A stretch of 64,000 nucleotides of DNA from contig OY755180.1 of assembly GCA_963576735.1 (NCBI GenBank), positions 17,574,678-17,638,677 of the forward strand, written 5' to 3'. The notes below the pieces were generated by a model, which was not told the DNA's origin, did not search any database, and saw nothing but the letters and a program-made list of their open reading frames with translations. The DNA comes from Bedellia somnulentella. Its lineage: Eukaryota > Arthropoda > Insecta > Lepidoptera > Bedelliidae. Made by a program: the position numbers and the translations under genes. Below are positions 23,601-36,800 of this stretch, piece by piece; the stretch's first letter is position 1; the number at the start of each line of letters is the position of its first letter.

Positions 23601-26600
23601 TACACTGTCACATGGGTTACATACTGTATATCCGAAACTTTTAAACCCGAATATTATTTTACCGAAAACTAATCGCCTTTTTTTTAATTGCCATAATATT
23701 GTTTCACCGAAATTTCAAATACCATATTCTTACATTCCAGATTATCGTTTGGTTTTTGTTTTTGTTTACTATCATTTTGATTAACCACTAGAACGGATTT
23801 CCGAAGAATCGAAAACCAGATATACCTTAATTCCGCAATATTGCTTTTCCGAATAATCACAATTCCAAAAAATCATTTTCCATATATTTGAAATACAGAT
23901 GTATTGAATGATACCTACTGCTATAAATAATTTTGCAGGCATATTTTAAGTAAGTAGTATACCCCGCTTAGTAGTATATCATGCATCAGGTATTTAGGTG
24001 AATGATGAAATGAAATGAAATGCTCTCTTTTAAGAAAAGCATAATGATAAAGACTGCCTCGACGTGATCCCTGATAAGATATTATATTAGTTTTAATTTC
24101 CTCCATACCTGCAACTGTGTTAACTGCCGTTGGCTGCCAGTCATCTGCGAGTTCACTTTGAGGAAATGTCCAATTAGTCGCCGCAACTCTTTCCTTTTCA
24201 TAGTTTCTAACAGACCACTCGGCACGAACCGTTCTAGACCAAACTCCGTTCTGAAAAATATATAGAAGAATATGATGATATGAACTTGTTATTTTAACTA
24301 TATAGTCATAATCAGCCACTTTACCAATACCAACAACTTACCAATGAAAACACCAAAAAATTTATAAGCGTGCTAGAGCTTAAGATGCAGAGAAAATATT
24401 AAGTATTTAATGAAACCTGTAATTAAAATGACCCTATAAGCAGGATACCGCAATGTAGAAATATGACACAACAGCGTGTGATGTGTCTATGTGATCGAAT
24501 CATATGTGATCGTATCTATAGCTGCGCAGATTAGAAGGCGCTGTAAGCGTAATAGTATATTTCATTACTAGTACGGAATGGCTGTCATTGCAAAGAGTTC
24601 CGACAAATGTCTACCCGAGCCGAAGGCGAGGGTTGACAGTCGGAACGAGTTGCAATGACGGTTCCGTACGTGTACTGAACGACTATTTTTAATACAGTTG
24701 CGAAAAAATTAAGCAATTTAACAAAACAACTAAACTCCCAAAGATTATTTCTGGAAAATGGCGACATTTTTTCTTCACTTATTGTGGTAGGCAAAGGAAA
24801 CTATTCCCATACAGCCAAGTCTTATGTATAATTTTTTTGTTGATATGAAATGAAAATGAAATTTAATGAGTTATAATGTAATGAAACCTAACCTCACTAA
24901 TTCTATCAAATCATTAAATCAGATATCGAAACAAATTAGTCGATTTTGCCTATTATTTTGTTGTTGTTGATTCATGTTAATACGACCTATGCCACGTATT
25001 AACATGAATCATAAAAACTTCTTTGATTTTTTTAGTAAAATCTTTATGGTTGGTTTTTCTTTAAAATAGACATTATTTTGACAGTTGGGAAAGAAAACGC
25101 ACTAGTGCGGGAAAGGTAAAGAAAAAGCACGAGTGTGTAATAGCCCACTTCCCGAACGCTATACGTCCCTGTAATACGCCACTTTTTGAGCAATTGTATT
25201 AAAATAGTATATTTCATTACTAGTACGGAATGGCTGTCATTGCAAAGAGTTCCGACAAATGTCTACCCGAGCCGAAGGCGAGGGTTGACAGTCGGAACGA
25301 GTTGCAATGACGGTTCCGTACGTGTACTGAACGACTATTTTTAATACAGTTGCGAAAAAATTAAGCAATTTAACAAAACAACTAAACTCCCAAAGATTAT
25401 TTCTGGAAAATGGCGACATTTTTTCTTCACTTATTGTGGTAGGCAAAGGAAACTATGCCCATACAGCCAAGTCTTATGTATAATTTTTTTGTTGATATGA
25501 AATGAAAATGAAATTTAATGAGTTATAATGTAATGAAACCTAACCTCACTAATTCTATCAAATCATTAAATCAGATATCGAAACAAATTAGTCGATTTTG
25601 CCTATTATTTTGTTGTTGTTGATTCATGTTAATACGACCTATGCCACGTATTAACATGAATCATAAAAACTTCTTTGATTTTTTTAGTAAAATCTTTATG
25701 GTTGGTTTTTCTTTAAAATAGACATTATTTTGACAGTTGGGAAAGAAAACGCACTAGTGCGGGAAAGGTAAAGAAAAAGCACGAGTGTGTAATAGCCCAC
25801 TTCCCGAACGCTATACGTCCCTGTAATACGCCACTTTTTGAGCAATTGTATTAAAAAGAACTTTACACAACGTTTTGTGGCATGAAGAAGTTAAAGAAAC
25901 TTTGGGTAGCGAAAGACGCAGAGGGCCCTGCTGTGTTGAATCTCATTTTTTTCTGTTTGATCAGTGGGTACTAATTAGGACCTAGTAAAATAGTTTTAAA
26001 GTCAAAAGTCATCACATAAAAATCATAACTCATACTTACTCAACAGTCTTGACAGTAAGTTTGGCGGGCGCCATATTATTGGCCAACGCGTGCTGATGTA
26101 TATGCAATGCCGCCAATCGCAGTGCTACATCGGGCTGCAGCTCTGGAGCGAACCTCTCTTGAGCCACGTCGTTGCAACACTGCATGTAGAGGTAGTCGAG
26201 CGCGGACAGGTCTCTTTGCGCAAGCGCGGCGGCGGATTGCGGTAGGAAGACCGCGCGGAAGAGACAGCGGAGTTTGTGTGCGCCGGGACGGGACGCGATC
26301 TAGACATTTTATAAAAAAAAAACATAAAAATACCCTTCTTTATATATAGGTGGCGCGCATAGCAATGTAATTTCTTCAAATGATCAAAGAAAAAACTATT
26401 TTGAAGTGCGATAGAAAGTAGTGCAAATGGTCTTAGACAGTAGGGCGAGAATCGATATAGTGACATTTCACTGTCAAAACACCATTAAAAGATTCTAAAG
26501 CAATAGGTTCTATTGAATCAAAATGCTATGCTATTGCATGTAGAGGTAGTCGAGCGCAAACAGGTCTCGTTGCGCGAGCGCGGCGGCGGATTGCGGTAGG

Positions 26601-29600
26601 AACACGGCGCCGAAGAGACAGCGCAGTTTGTGTGCTCTGAGACGGGACGCGATCTGGATATTATTATTTAAAAAAACATAAAACACCCTTCTGTATATAT
26701 TTTCATATATAGGTGGCGCGCTTAGCAATATAATTTCTTCAACTGTTAAAAAAAACAATCATAAAGTGCGATCAAAAGTAGTTCAAATGGTTTTAGACAG
26801 TAAGACGAGAATAGATATAGGGACATTTTGCTATCAAAACACCATTAAAAGATTCTAGAGCAACAGATTCTATTCAAAATGCTATGCAATTGCATGTAGA
26901 GGTAGGTATTGAGCGCGGACAGATGTCGTTGCGCGAGCGCGGCGGCGGATTGCGGTAGGAGCACTGCGCGGAAGAGACAGCGCAGTTTGTGTGCGCCGAG
27001 ACGGGACGCGATCTGGATATTTGCACGTTATGATTATAAGGAATATTGTACACAATGGCGCTAATAGCAGTGTGATTTCTTCAAAGTGTGTGTGTGTGGA
27101 ACCCGCGGTATCAGATTTATAAGAATAGAATAGAAGCCATTCAAAAGAGATTTCTAAGGTATCTGGATTTTAAATGTAAGCAATCGATTTCAGGCTACTA
27201 TGAGCGTTGCAAAAAATATCATTTCGTCCCACTCGATGTTAGACGTAACATTTCAGATATCTGTAACTTGGCTAAGATAGCAAATGGTTCGGTTAATTGT
27301 CCTGAGTTACTGTCCAAGGTACAGCTGCGTACAAATCCGATGGCATTACGTCAGCGGTCTTTATTACATGTGCCTCAGGCCAGAACCAACTACAGGCAGA
27401 ATTCATTTATAATACGAGTTTCTAGGGAATATAATGAAATTCAAAATGATTTCGACATATTTAACTCCAGCATTTCAGCAATTAAGCGATTACTTACCAA
27501 TTCATTTTTTCAAAACATTTAAGTTAATTATTTTTATATTTTTCTTATTTAGCAATAATTAATTTAGTTTTTAGTGTTGTTACCGTGATTTCTATTGTTC
27601 TCAGTCTGTTATTTGAATTTTCTTTTAGTCTGTAAGTTGTTGTTTTCTAGTTTTTATTGTTATAGGTGGAGATTTTTAATTGGCATTGCACTGTTTACTT
27701 TATTGTTAGGTTAATGTATACGCTGTAAATCTTCCAAATAAAATAAAATAAAATAAATAAAATAAAGTTTGTACACGGTAGGAAGTTATAGACAGCGCAA
27801 TTTGTACGCACCGGGAAGGGACGCGATCTGGCTATTTTTATATATTTTTTTGCATAAAGACCCTTCTATATAATTAGTTTACATAGCAATGTAATTTCTT
27901 TAAATATTTCGGAAAAAAATAATTTTAATTAGTCTTAGACTGTAAGGTGAGAATCGATATAGGGACACTTCGCTATCAAAAAACCATTCAAAGATTCTAA
28001 AGCAACAGATTCTATTCAACAAAATGTCTCTTTCGCCACATGTTGCTATTGCATGTAGAGGTAAGGTAATATTACTATAGCTATATACGAATAATAGAGC
28101 GGCGGCGCGGCGGACGGCGACAGGAACACGGCAGGAATAGACAGTGCAGTTTGTGCGCACCGACGGGATGGTTTATATTGTGAGAATCTATCTAACGATG
28201 TGTTTTATAGAACTATTTCCAGTACATCACAGTGTAATTCCTTTAAATACGATTAAAAGTTGCTTAAATGGGCATGACTAGCTTTATTATTTAGTCTTAG
28301 ACAGTAAGGTTTAAGTAAGGCCTTCAAGCGACATGGGGATATTTCACGATCAAAAGACATGCAGCATTGCATGTCGAGGTACTAGGTACGAGGTACTCCA
28401 TCTTCTGTCTCATCTCGCCTTCCTGAACGAAAAAAGCAGCCCAGTATGTGTGCGCTGACATGGTAGGCGATCTAGGATTCATAATGTTGTAACAAATGAG
28501 TGCCGACTGCATGCGAAAAAAAAAATTACGTTTGCGGCTATCAATTGAGGTTGGTGCTGCTATACTATAACTTGAAATATTATTAAATTAACTGATTAGT
28601 GCACGCAAAAGATTAAAACAAGTACCGTAAAACAACAACTGTCGAATCGAATATTGCTTGATTACTTAGATATTGATATCAAAGTACTACTCACCCTTGC
28701 TAAAGACTCCTTAGGGTCCAACAGCGTCAGTTTATTCCTCCTCATCCCTTTCACGTGTTCCACAACCAGACTGAAATGTTCTTCAGCAGTAATGCAAAGT
28801 TTGTCCTTCAGACTGCTTACCACATCAGCCACTGTGGTCGTGGTGTCGTATTTGAACGACTTCGTTTGACCATTCTCCAAGAATACCTTCAAGACATTTG
28901 CCATTGGAGGGAGGCAGAGGTCGCCCAGGGAGAATGCTGATGGCTGGAATGGAAAAAAAACAGGTATGAAAAAAAACGTTGATTTTTATCCAAATAAGAT
29001 ATATGTTTTTAGTTTTCGGAATTGATAAAAAGATCATTTATTACAATTTTAATAACAAAACATAGTAATATTATTATTTTTCCTGTTTCCTAAAAAAGCG
29101 TAGGATTGTTTTAAACAAAGAATTTGAACTGATGAATATTTTTTATTTGTTTCTACTCAAAGTTCCAGAAATTTCAGAATTGAAAACACCTGATCCATTT
29201 TCGGAAGTTAATTGATAAACAATTGTGAAAATAGGATACTTACTTACTTATACTCACGCCTATTATTCCCATTAGGGTAGGCAGAGACTATCGATCGCCA
29301 CTTAGTACGATCTTGACAAACCTCTCTTGCTTCCCTTACATTCATTATTCTTCTCATACATGCTCTAAAAAAGGATACATCGCCCAACAATCACTTCAAA
29401 AGCCCCAATCGTTTCTGCCATACCCGCGACACAAAATAGCTTAGTGCTGTTAATAACCCACATTAAACAGCTATTGCCAAGTAGTTCTATCTGTAAAATC
29501 ATTGTTTCATATTAAAATCTGATTTCCACTTACTGGATACATTGGCGCTCCATTTAGTTGAACAGAATCTGCAAACCTCACTCTCGAAGGTCTCGCTCTT

Positions 29601-30752
29601 AGTCTGGCTCTTTTAGCAGCAGATAGTAATGCTGATCTCCTGAAAAAAAGTACAATGACATGAAACATTTAGAAGACCACCTCTTTTTTCTTTGTGCCTC
29701 TCGCTGTAGAAACTACCGGAGTTTGGGGTTTAGAGGGAAAATCTTTTATAAATCAGATAGGTCGCCGCCTGAGGAACCGTGGCTGGGACTACCGTTCTGG
29801 GGCATTTTTGATGCAGAGGATCTCCCTAGCGGGGTAACGCTGCCAGCGTAATGGGGACCTTTGGGTCGGATGTGTCTCGGAGCGGTCTGCTTAATTGACC
29901 TTTTTTTTATTATTTTTGTTTAATTTTATTGTTTAACTAGTGGATCGTCCCAGCTTCGCACGGGTAGCGTTATTTTTTTAAATATCTGAGGTTTCTTTCT
30001 TCAGTCCCTGCTTAAGCATTGTGAAATTCAGCGCAATGTTTTCAATTTATTTAATTTATAGCACTCCTTAAACAGTGTAGTTTGGTGATTTTGAATGCGC
30101 TTTAATGAACGGTTCAGTATTTCCATTAAATACAAATTTTGGAATAAAACGCTATGAAATATTTATAACAATCTGAAAAATAAATCATTACGTGATGTAG
30201 GATGCAACTACTGGCGCCATCTAGTATGTTATAAATAAATTAATAAAGATTTGGTTTTGGTCACGGGCGCGCTGGCTTCTTTTATGTATGATTTCGGTGT
30301 TTGTCTACCGATTTCTATGATTCTTTTTTTATTGAATAGGTAATAATGTTACCTTTTTTAAATTAGGGATGAGTGAGAGGTTTACAAACGTAAGAGTAAA
30401 CAAATATAATCAGAATGTTCCGAACTGCTAAGCTATCAGGAATTACACGTGTTATTGTGAGTCAACCGTAAAAGATAGACATAAACTGTTGAGAATTTTT
30501 TTTAGATAATTTTATGCAAAATTTTTCCGTCATACATGATTTCTATGTAAGTTTAACCATTAAGGCTGCACACGCGACGGAAGCTTAAAAAATGGAGTAA
30601 CTTCTCCCGTTTTCCCAAAATTTCCCAAAATTCCCCTTTACTACTCTGCTGGAAAGTATACAAAAACCTGCGCAGGAGTATTAAGAATAATTGTACCAAG
30701 TTTCGTTAGAATCCGTCGAGTAGTTTTTGTTTCCATAAGGAACATACAAACC

Positions 30753-30802
<50 letters not shown>

Positions 30803-33800
30803 AATTTTACTGATTGCATTTTTGGCATCAGTATCGATCCCTAATCATCACCTGATAGTTATTTTGAAAATATATTTCATGTACAGAATTGACCTCTCTA
30901 CAGATTTATTATAAGTATAGAAGATAATTTTTAGTTTTAAGTTAGTTATAAGGTGCTTCTGTGTAATGTTATATGATATGTTGTACTTGAATAAATGAAT
31001 TTAGGACAAAATAAATAATCCGTATAATTAAATAAAAAATTAAATTTTAATGTGTTTTTGTAATACTAAAATATCAATTTTTAATTTAAACTTAAGAATG
31101 TATTGTTGGCGCAGTGATGTGCACTAACCATCATTGCTTTACTTTCTAAGGTCTGTACTTTTTAAGGGTATAATGTTTTATCGAAGATCCCGTGACCCCC
31201 TCACCTTGTCAGAGGTGCTCAATGTTATAACCATATTGCACTCTCAACCGATTAACATTTCATACATACATATACTCACGGCTATAAATCCCTAGAAGGG
31301 GTAGCCAGAGCTAAGGAATTAAAAATTCCTCGGCCACTTTTGGAAAATTGAGTGGGGAAAAGATGGTAAAGTAAAGGTTGTTGGTGATGGGTCTCCAACC
31401 GCATCGCCCAATGTTCCCTTAAAAGCCCCAATACCGTTAGTCGCCTCTTACGTACACCCACCGGAAGAAATGGAGTAGCGCTATTCTAAGCCGGCACTAC
31501 ACAGCAACATTTCATCATATCCATAATTCGTAAAAGAAGGAAGCAGTTTTAAAAAAGGCTAGTTTGTAATATTGCTAATACATAATACTTCTTGTAGGTA
31601 TCGAGAACAGCTTATAAGTATAAGTTATTGTTAATAGTTAGACTTTGTTGTACATGGAACTTCATGTAAGGATAATTATACTAATCAATCGGGCGTAGAT
31701 CAGGATGTTGCGGGTTCAAGCCCTGCTGGTATCGATTTTTTACCTTGATTGATTACATACATACATACATATACTCACGGCTATAAATCCCTAGAAGGGG
31801 TACCCAGAGCTAAGGAATTAAAAATTCCTCGGCCACTTTTGGAAAATTGAGTGGGGAAAAGATGGTAAAGTAAAGGTTGTTGGTGATGGGTTTCCAACCG
31901 CATCGCCCAAAAATTTATTATCAGAATGTCCGGGGTATTCGGACTAAGGTTCATGATATCTGGCAAAATATATGCTGTACTTCTTATGACATTATAGTAT
32001 TGACTGAAACTTGGGCTGATTCTAATATAATTTCTTCAGAGTTCTTTGATGATAGGTATGCAGTTTACAGGCGCGATCGAGAAAGCAGCGGATTCCATGG
32101 TTGCAAAAAAGGAGGAGGGGTGTTAATTGCCGTTCTTAAGAAATATAAGTCATTCCGAATGTTTGATGTTGAAAGTGATTGTGAAGATCTTTGGGTATGC
32201 GTTGAAGGACAAGGTGGTAAAAAGAAAAAAGAGTCTATCAATATTTGCGCAGTTTATCTGCCCCCGCCTCTTCAGAAGCACATTCTTAACCACTTTATTG
32301 ATAATCTTAACAAGCATGCAACGCTGCTTGACAAAATTATGGTAATTGGTGATTTTAACCTTAGTTCTATTTCTTGGCCCCAAATCTCAAATCGTTCACA
32401 TGCAAGCGCGGTCCACAATAATTCTCTGTTGGCGCAAACCCTAATTGATTGTATGTCTGTCAATGACTTAGAGCAATTCAACACTATTCAAAACAATCAA
32501 AATAGAATTTTGGACTTAATTCTGTCCAATATAAGGACCATTCACGTAGAAAATGCTGCCGAGATAATCAGCCGTATTGACCCATTGCATCCTCCCCTAG
32601 AGGTTACTCTTAGTATTTCACAGCTCAAATCTATTAAACCTGCAGATTCAGTAAGACCGAACTTTTTTAAAGCAGATTACTCAGTTATAGTGCAAGAACT
32701 TGATAAAATTGATTGGGATGACAGATTAGGCCTCATGGATGATGTCAACTTAATGCTTAAAGAGTTTTACACTATTTTAAATGACCTCATTGAAAAACAT
32801 ATACCTAAAACTCAAAAGATTGTCAAATGTTATCCTGCCTGGTTCTCTAAAGATCTAATAAAATTATTAAAAGAAAAAAATAAAGTAAGAACTAGGTTTA
32901 AAAAGTACGCAAATCCACTTGATAAGCTTGCCTTTGAGTCTCTCAAAAAAAGTTGTGACCACTTATCAAAAACTTGTTACAACGATTACATAGCCCGTAT
33001 AGAAATTAGCATCAGAAAGAATCCGAAATATTTTTGGTCTTTCATTAAACAGAAGAAAACACTTCGTAATGATTACCCGGAATCGATGAAGTTCCGAGAT
33101 AAGAAAGCTTCAAATAATGAACAAATAGCAAATTTATTTGCAGAACATTTTTCTCTACCTTACGATTGCTCTAACGCGTGTCAAAAATATCCCCCAGTGA
33201 CTGTATTACCCGGCAAACCGATGCACAAATTTATTTCTAAAGACAAGATACTCCAAAAAATAAAAAGACTCTCCTTGTACAAAGGTGCCGGTCCAGATAG
33301 TATCCCCCCTCTTTTCCTGGTTAAATGCGCTAGCAATCTTGTGACTCCTTTATATATTATTTATACAAAGTCTATTGATACAGGTATATTTCCTACTGAT
33401 TGGAAAATTACTAAGGTTGTCCCAATTTTCAAGAGTGGAGATGCTAGTGATGTCAGGGACTACAGACCAATCTGCATACTTTCGCAATTCGCTAAATTAT
33501 TTGAAAGTCTTATATACGAGCACTTAATTTTAGACGCAGAACGGTTTATATCGGAGTCACAGCATGGTTTTGTTAAAAAACGCTCAACAACGACTAACTT
33601 AGTTTCACACCTGGAAAAGCTTTGTGCAGTGGTCGATAAGGGTGGACAAATAGATTGCATATACACCGATTTCAGCAAGGCTTTTGATAGGGTCAACCGT
33701 GTTATACTTTTGGAAAAGTTAGAGAGCTTGGGTGTATCAGACTTTTTGTTGGTATGGCTTCGGTCATACCTTTCAGACCGAATGGCCAGAGTTGTATTTA

Positions 33801-36800
33801 ATAGTAGTAACTCATTCTCATTTTTAGTTAATTCAGGTGTTCCTCAGGGCTCGCACCTCGGTCCACTATTGTTCAACCTATTTGTAAACGATGTCCTAGA
33901 CTGCTTTTGGTATTGCGATTCATACTTGTTTGCTGATGACCTAAAGATCTCCAGAGAGATTTCTTCTGTTGCCGACTCAAATCTTTTGCAACAGGATCTT
34001 AATCGACTAAGCTCATGGTGTTTTAAAAATAAAATGATACTTAATGCCAGGAAGTGCTTTTCGGTGTCGTTTACAAGGAAACATAAAGTGTTGGAGGGCA
34101 ACTATGTAATCGAGAATGAGAAACTGGAAAAAGTTGAGCTTATTCGCGATCTTGGTGTTACCTTTGATAGCAAGCTTACTTTTATCAAACATTTTGATAA
34201 CGTTATTGGTAAAGCGTCAAAGTGTCTTGGATTTGTCCTTAGAAACACCAAGTGTTTCAAGAATAATCATACCAAGATAGCACTGTTCAACTCGTTAGTT
34301 AGAAGCATCTTGGAATACGGCAGTGTGGTCTGGAATCCCTATTACAACGTGCACTCACTAAGAATAGAAAGGCTTCAAAAAAGATTTCTGTATCACCTAT
34401 CTTATTCTTGTGGTAAGGCTAAATCTCTTGCATCATATAATGATAGGCTGAGTCACTTTAAAATGACGTCCCTTCACGATCGCCGTGAAATGCTGAGCAA
34501 TATGTTTGTTGTCAACATTATTCGCAACAATATTGACTGTCCCCAATTGTTAGGTCAAATTAATTTCAATGCCCCGTGCAGGCGTCAGAGGCATGCAATT
34601 GTGCCCTTTAAACAAACATTGGCTAGGACTAATCTTGGTTTCAACTCTCCATTAAACAGAGCGACGAGAGCCTTGAATCAGCTAAGAGATGAAATCGATA
34701 TTTGTGGCGATGACACGGTTAACATTAAGCGTTGTTGTTTGAAAAGTGTAAATCTTCAGTAATAATGTACTCTCTGAATCTCTTTTAATTTAAGTTTATA
34801 TTTCTTTATCAGTAATAATGTTAGTTATGGTTAGGATACCCGCGCAGGTTAATTAACAATTTGATTTATTGTATTATAAAGTGGTCTCTTTTGTAGTCAA
34901 CATTAAATGTATTTTATAGGTGTTGTAACGGTTGTTTACTCAGGTTCCGCATAGTTTTAGTTTAAGTCTAGGTTTAAGTTAGGTTAAGGATTTAATGTTG
35001 TAAGTTATGTTAATAATAGGGAATTAGGGAATAATGAATTTTTGTACATGTTTTCCAGAGAATGCTGTGGCCTTCTATAATTAAGAATGCATACTGTCTA
35101 CCGTAATACCAATGTAAAAAACTATAAATGAATTATGTATTTCTTGTTGAAGGTCCTAATAATAATAAATAAATAAATAAATTTTTGGGCGATGCGGTTG
35201 GAGATTCATCACCAACAACCTTTATTTTACAATCTCTTCCCCACTCAACTTTCCAAAAGTGGCTGAGGAATGTCTAAGTTCTTAGCTCTGGCTACCCTTT
35301 CTAGGGATTTATAGCCATGACTATATTTATGTATATTGTTCCAATTGCACACTTTTGTTTTTACTTTTTAAAAAGGGTCTCCAATCCTCACCTAGCATTA
35401 CTGCTGCACCGCGCCGGCTGACACACCCGCAAGGTGACCCGCTCGCTGCACGCGCGCACCGCCGCGATCACGTGCTCGCGCGCCGCCACGCTCACGTCCT
35501 CGCCGTTCACGCTCAGGATCTGGTCACCGGGCTCCAACTGGTATCACGGTTATGTGGAAATATAGTATATAAAATAAAAATTATAATAAAATAAAATGCA
35601 TTTATTTACAAGAAACATGAGTAGAATGGTTGACAAATAAATTATATACGTGTTCTGCCGAAGACTGGCGTGTAAATATTAAGTTGTACTATGGTTTTAC
35701 ATTTATGTCACATTGTAATAAATAAAAAAAAATATATACTTAACAATTAAATTTGAAATTATTGTATTAAAAAGACAAAACAAAAAAACATTTAATCCAC
35801 ATGCTTTGTCAATAAGTATAAATAATTAAAAGAGGATATTATTAATAAAATGTCATAATTTTTATTTTTTAAATGTCACAATTACTTAAGAATTAATATA
35901 CTTTATTGAGAACACACTTGGACCAAATTGAGAGAGTGCTCAAAAAGGCTGGCGTCCGAAGTATGAAGAATAAAAGAGCATCATAAATAAAAGATGTTAT
36001 TAAAGGAAAGAAAAATTTCGACACTGGCGAGGTTCGAACCCGCGACCGCGAATCTTTTATTTATGAGTAATAATCCCCACATGAGGAATTCATGTCAAAA
36101 AACATTAAATTTTGTACAATTTCAGTTTATAAACATGTTTTTACTTTACAAAAGATTTTCTATGCGACCAAACCAAACGCTAGTTTGACATAATTAAAAT
36201 AAATTGTCCATCACAAAAACCAATCACATAACGTGAGAAGAAGAATCGTGGTCCACTATGTGGATTGACATACTTACGACTACTACCGCATAGTAGCCGG
36301 CACTGAAGGCATAATGCACATCCCAAACCTATTACCTTAATTTTCGAACATCTTGCAGCATCGTAATAATTTTAATTTTATTTTTGAGTATAATCCCGGT
36401 TCTAGATACTGGAGCAATTTTTAGACCACGAAGTCAGATAATGAGGGTAAACAAGAAGTGTACGATAAATTAAATTGAAAATGACAACAATGAATGAATG
36501 ATTTTAGTAATCAATCGCTTACCTTTCCAACACTAGGCGAGTTATCGGTAACAAACCGGACCAGAACCGGTTTCTCAGACCCGGCGACAAACCCGAACCC
36601 CATTTCCGGGTCCCGGAGCAGCTCCACGTCGCGCGGCGCGGGCGGGGACTCCGACGACACGCCCTCGGGAGCCACGTACGTCGTCGTTTTGTTGACGTGG
36701 CTGGAATTATTGATAGTTTTATATAATAATCATATTTATTTACAATTAAAACCTAATACAGTCATAGCTAGAGCACTATTATATAAATGATTTTACATTT

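Noticed and set aside
23921..24319. 132-codon minus-strand frame over exon 7
   Set aside because: It is in a different phase from exons 6 and 8 and reads through a good acceptor and donor; the spliced 47-codon reading matches the FERM family.
27079..27522. 145-codon plus-strand frame as a host gene
   Set aside because: It aligns with the C terminus of the LINE at 31915-35180 and is followed by a retroposon tail.
28662..28904. Protein start at the internal ATG of exon 5
   Set aside because: The frame is open upstream to a good acceptor, and exon 4 joins in phase with family-like sequence.
30740..30805. (GACA)n run as a special structure
   Set aside because: An ordinary microsatellite within a dispersed repeat.
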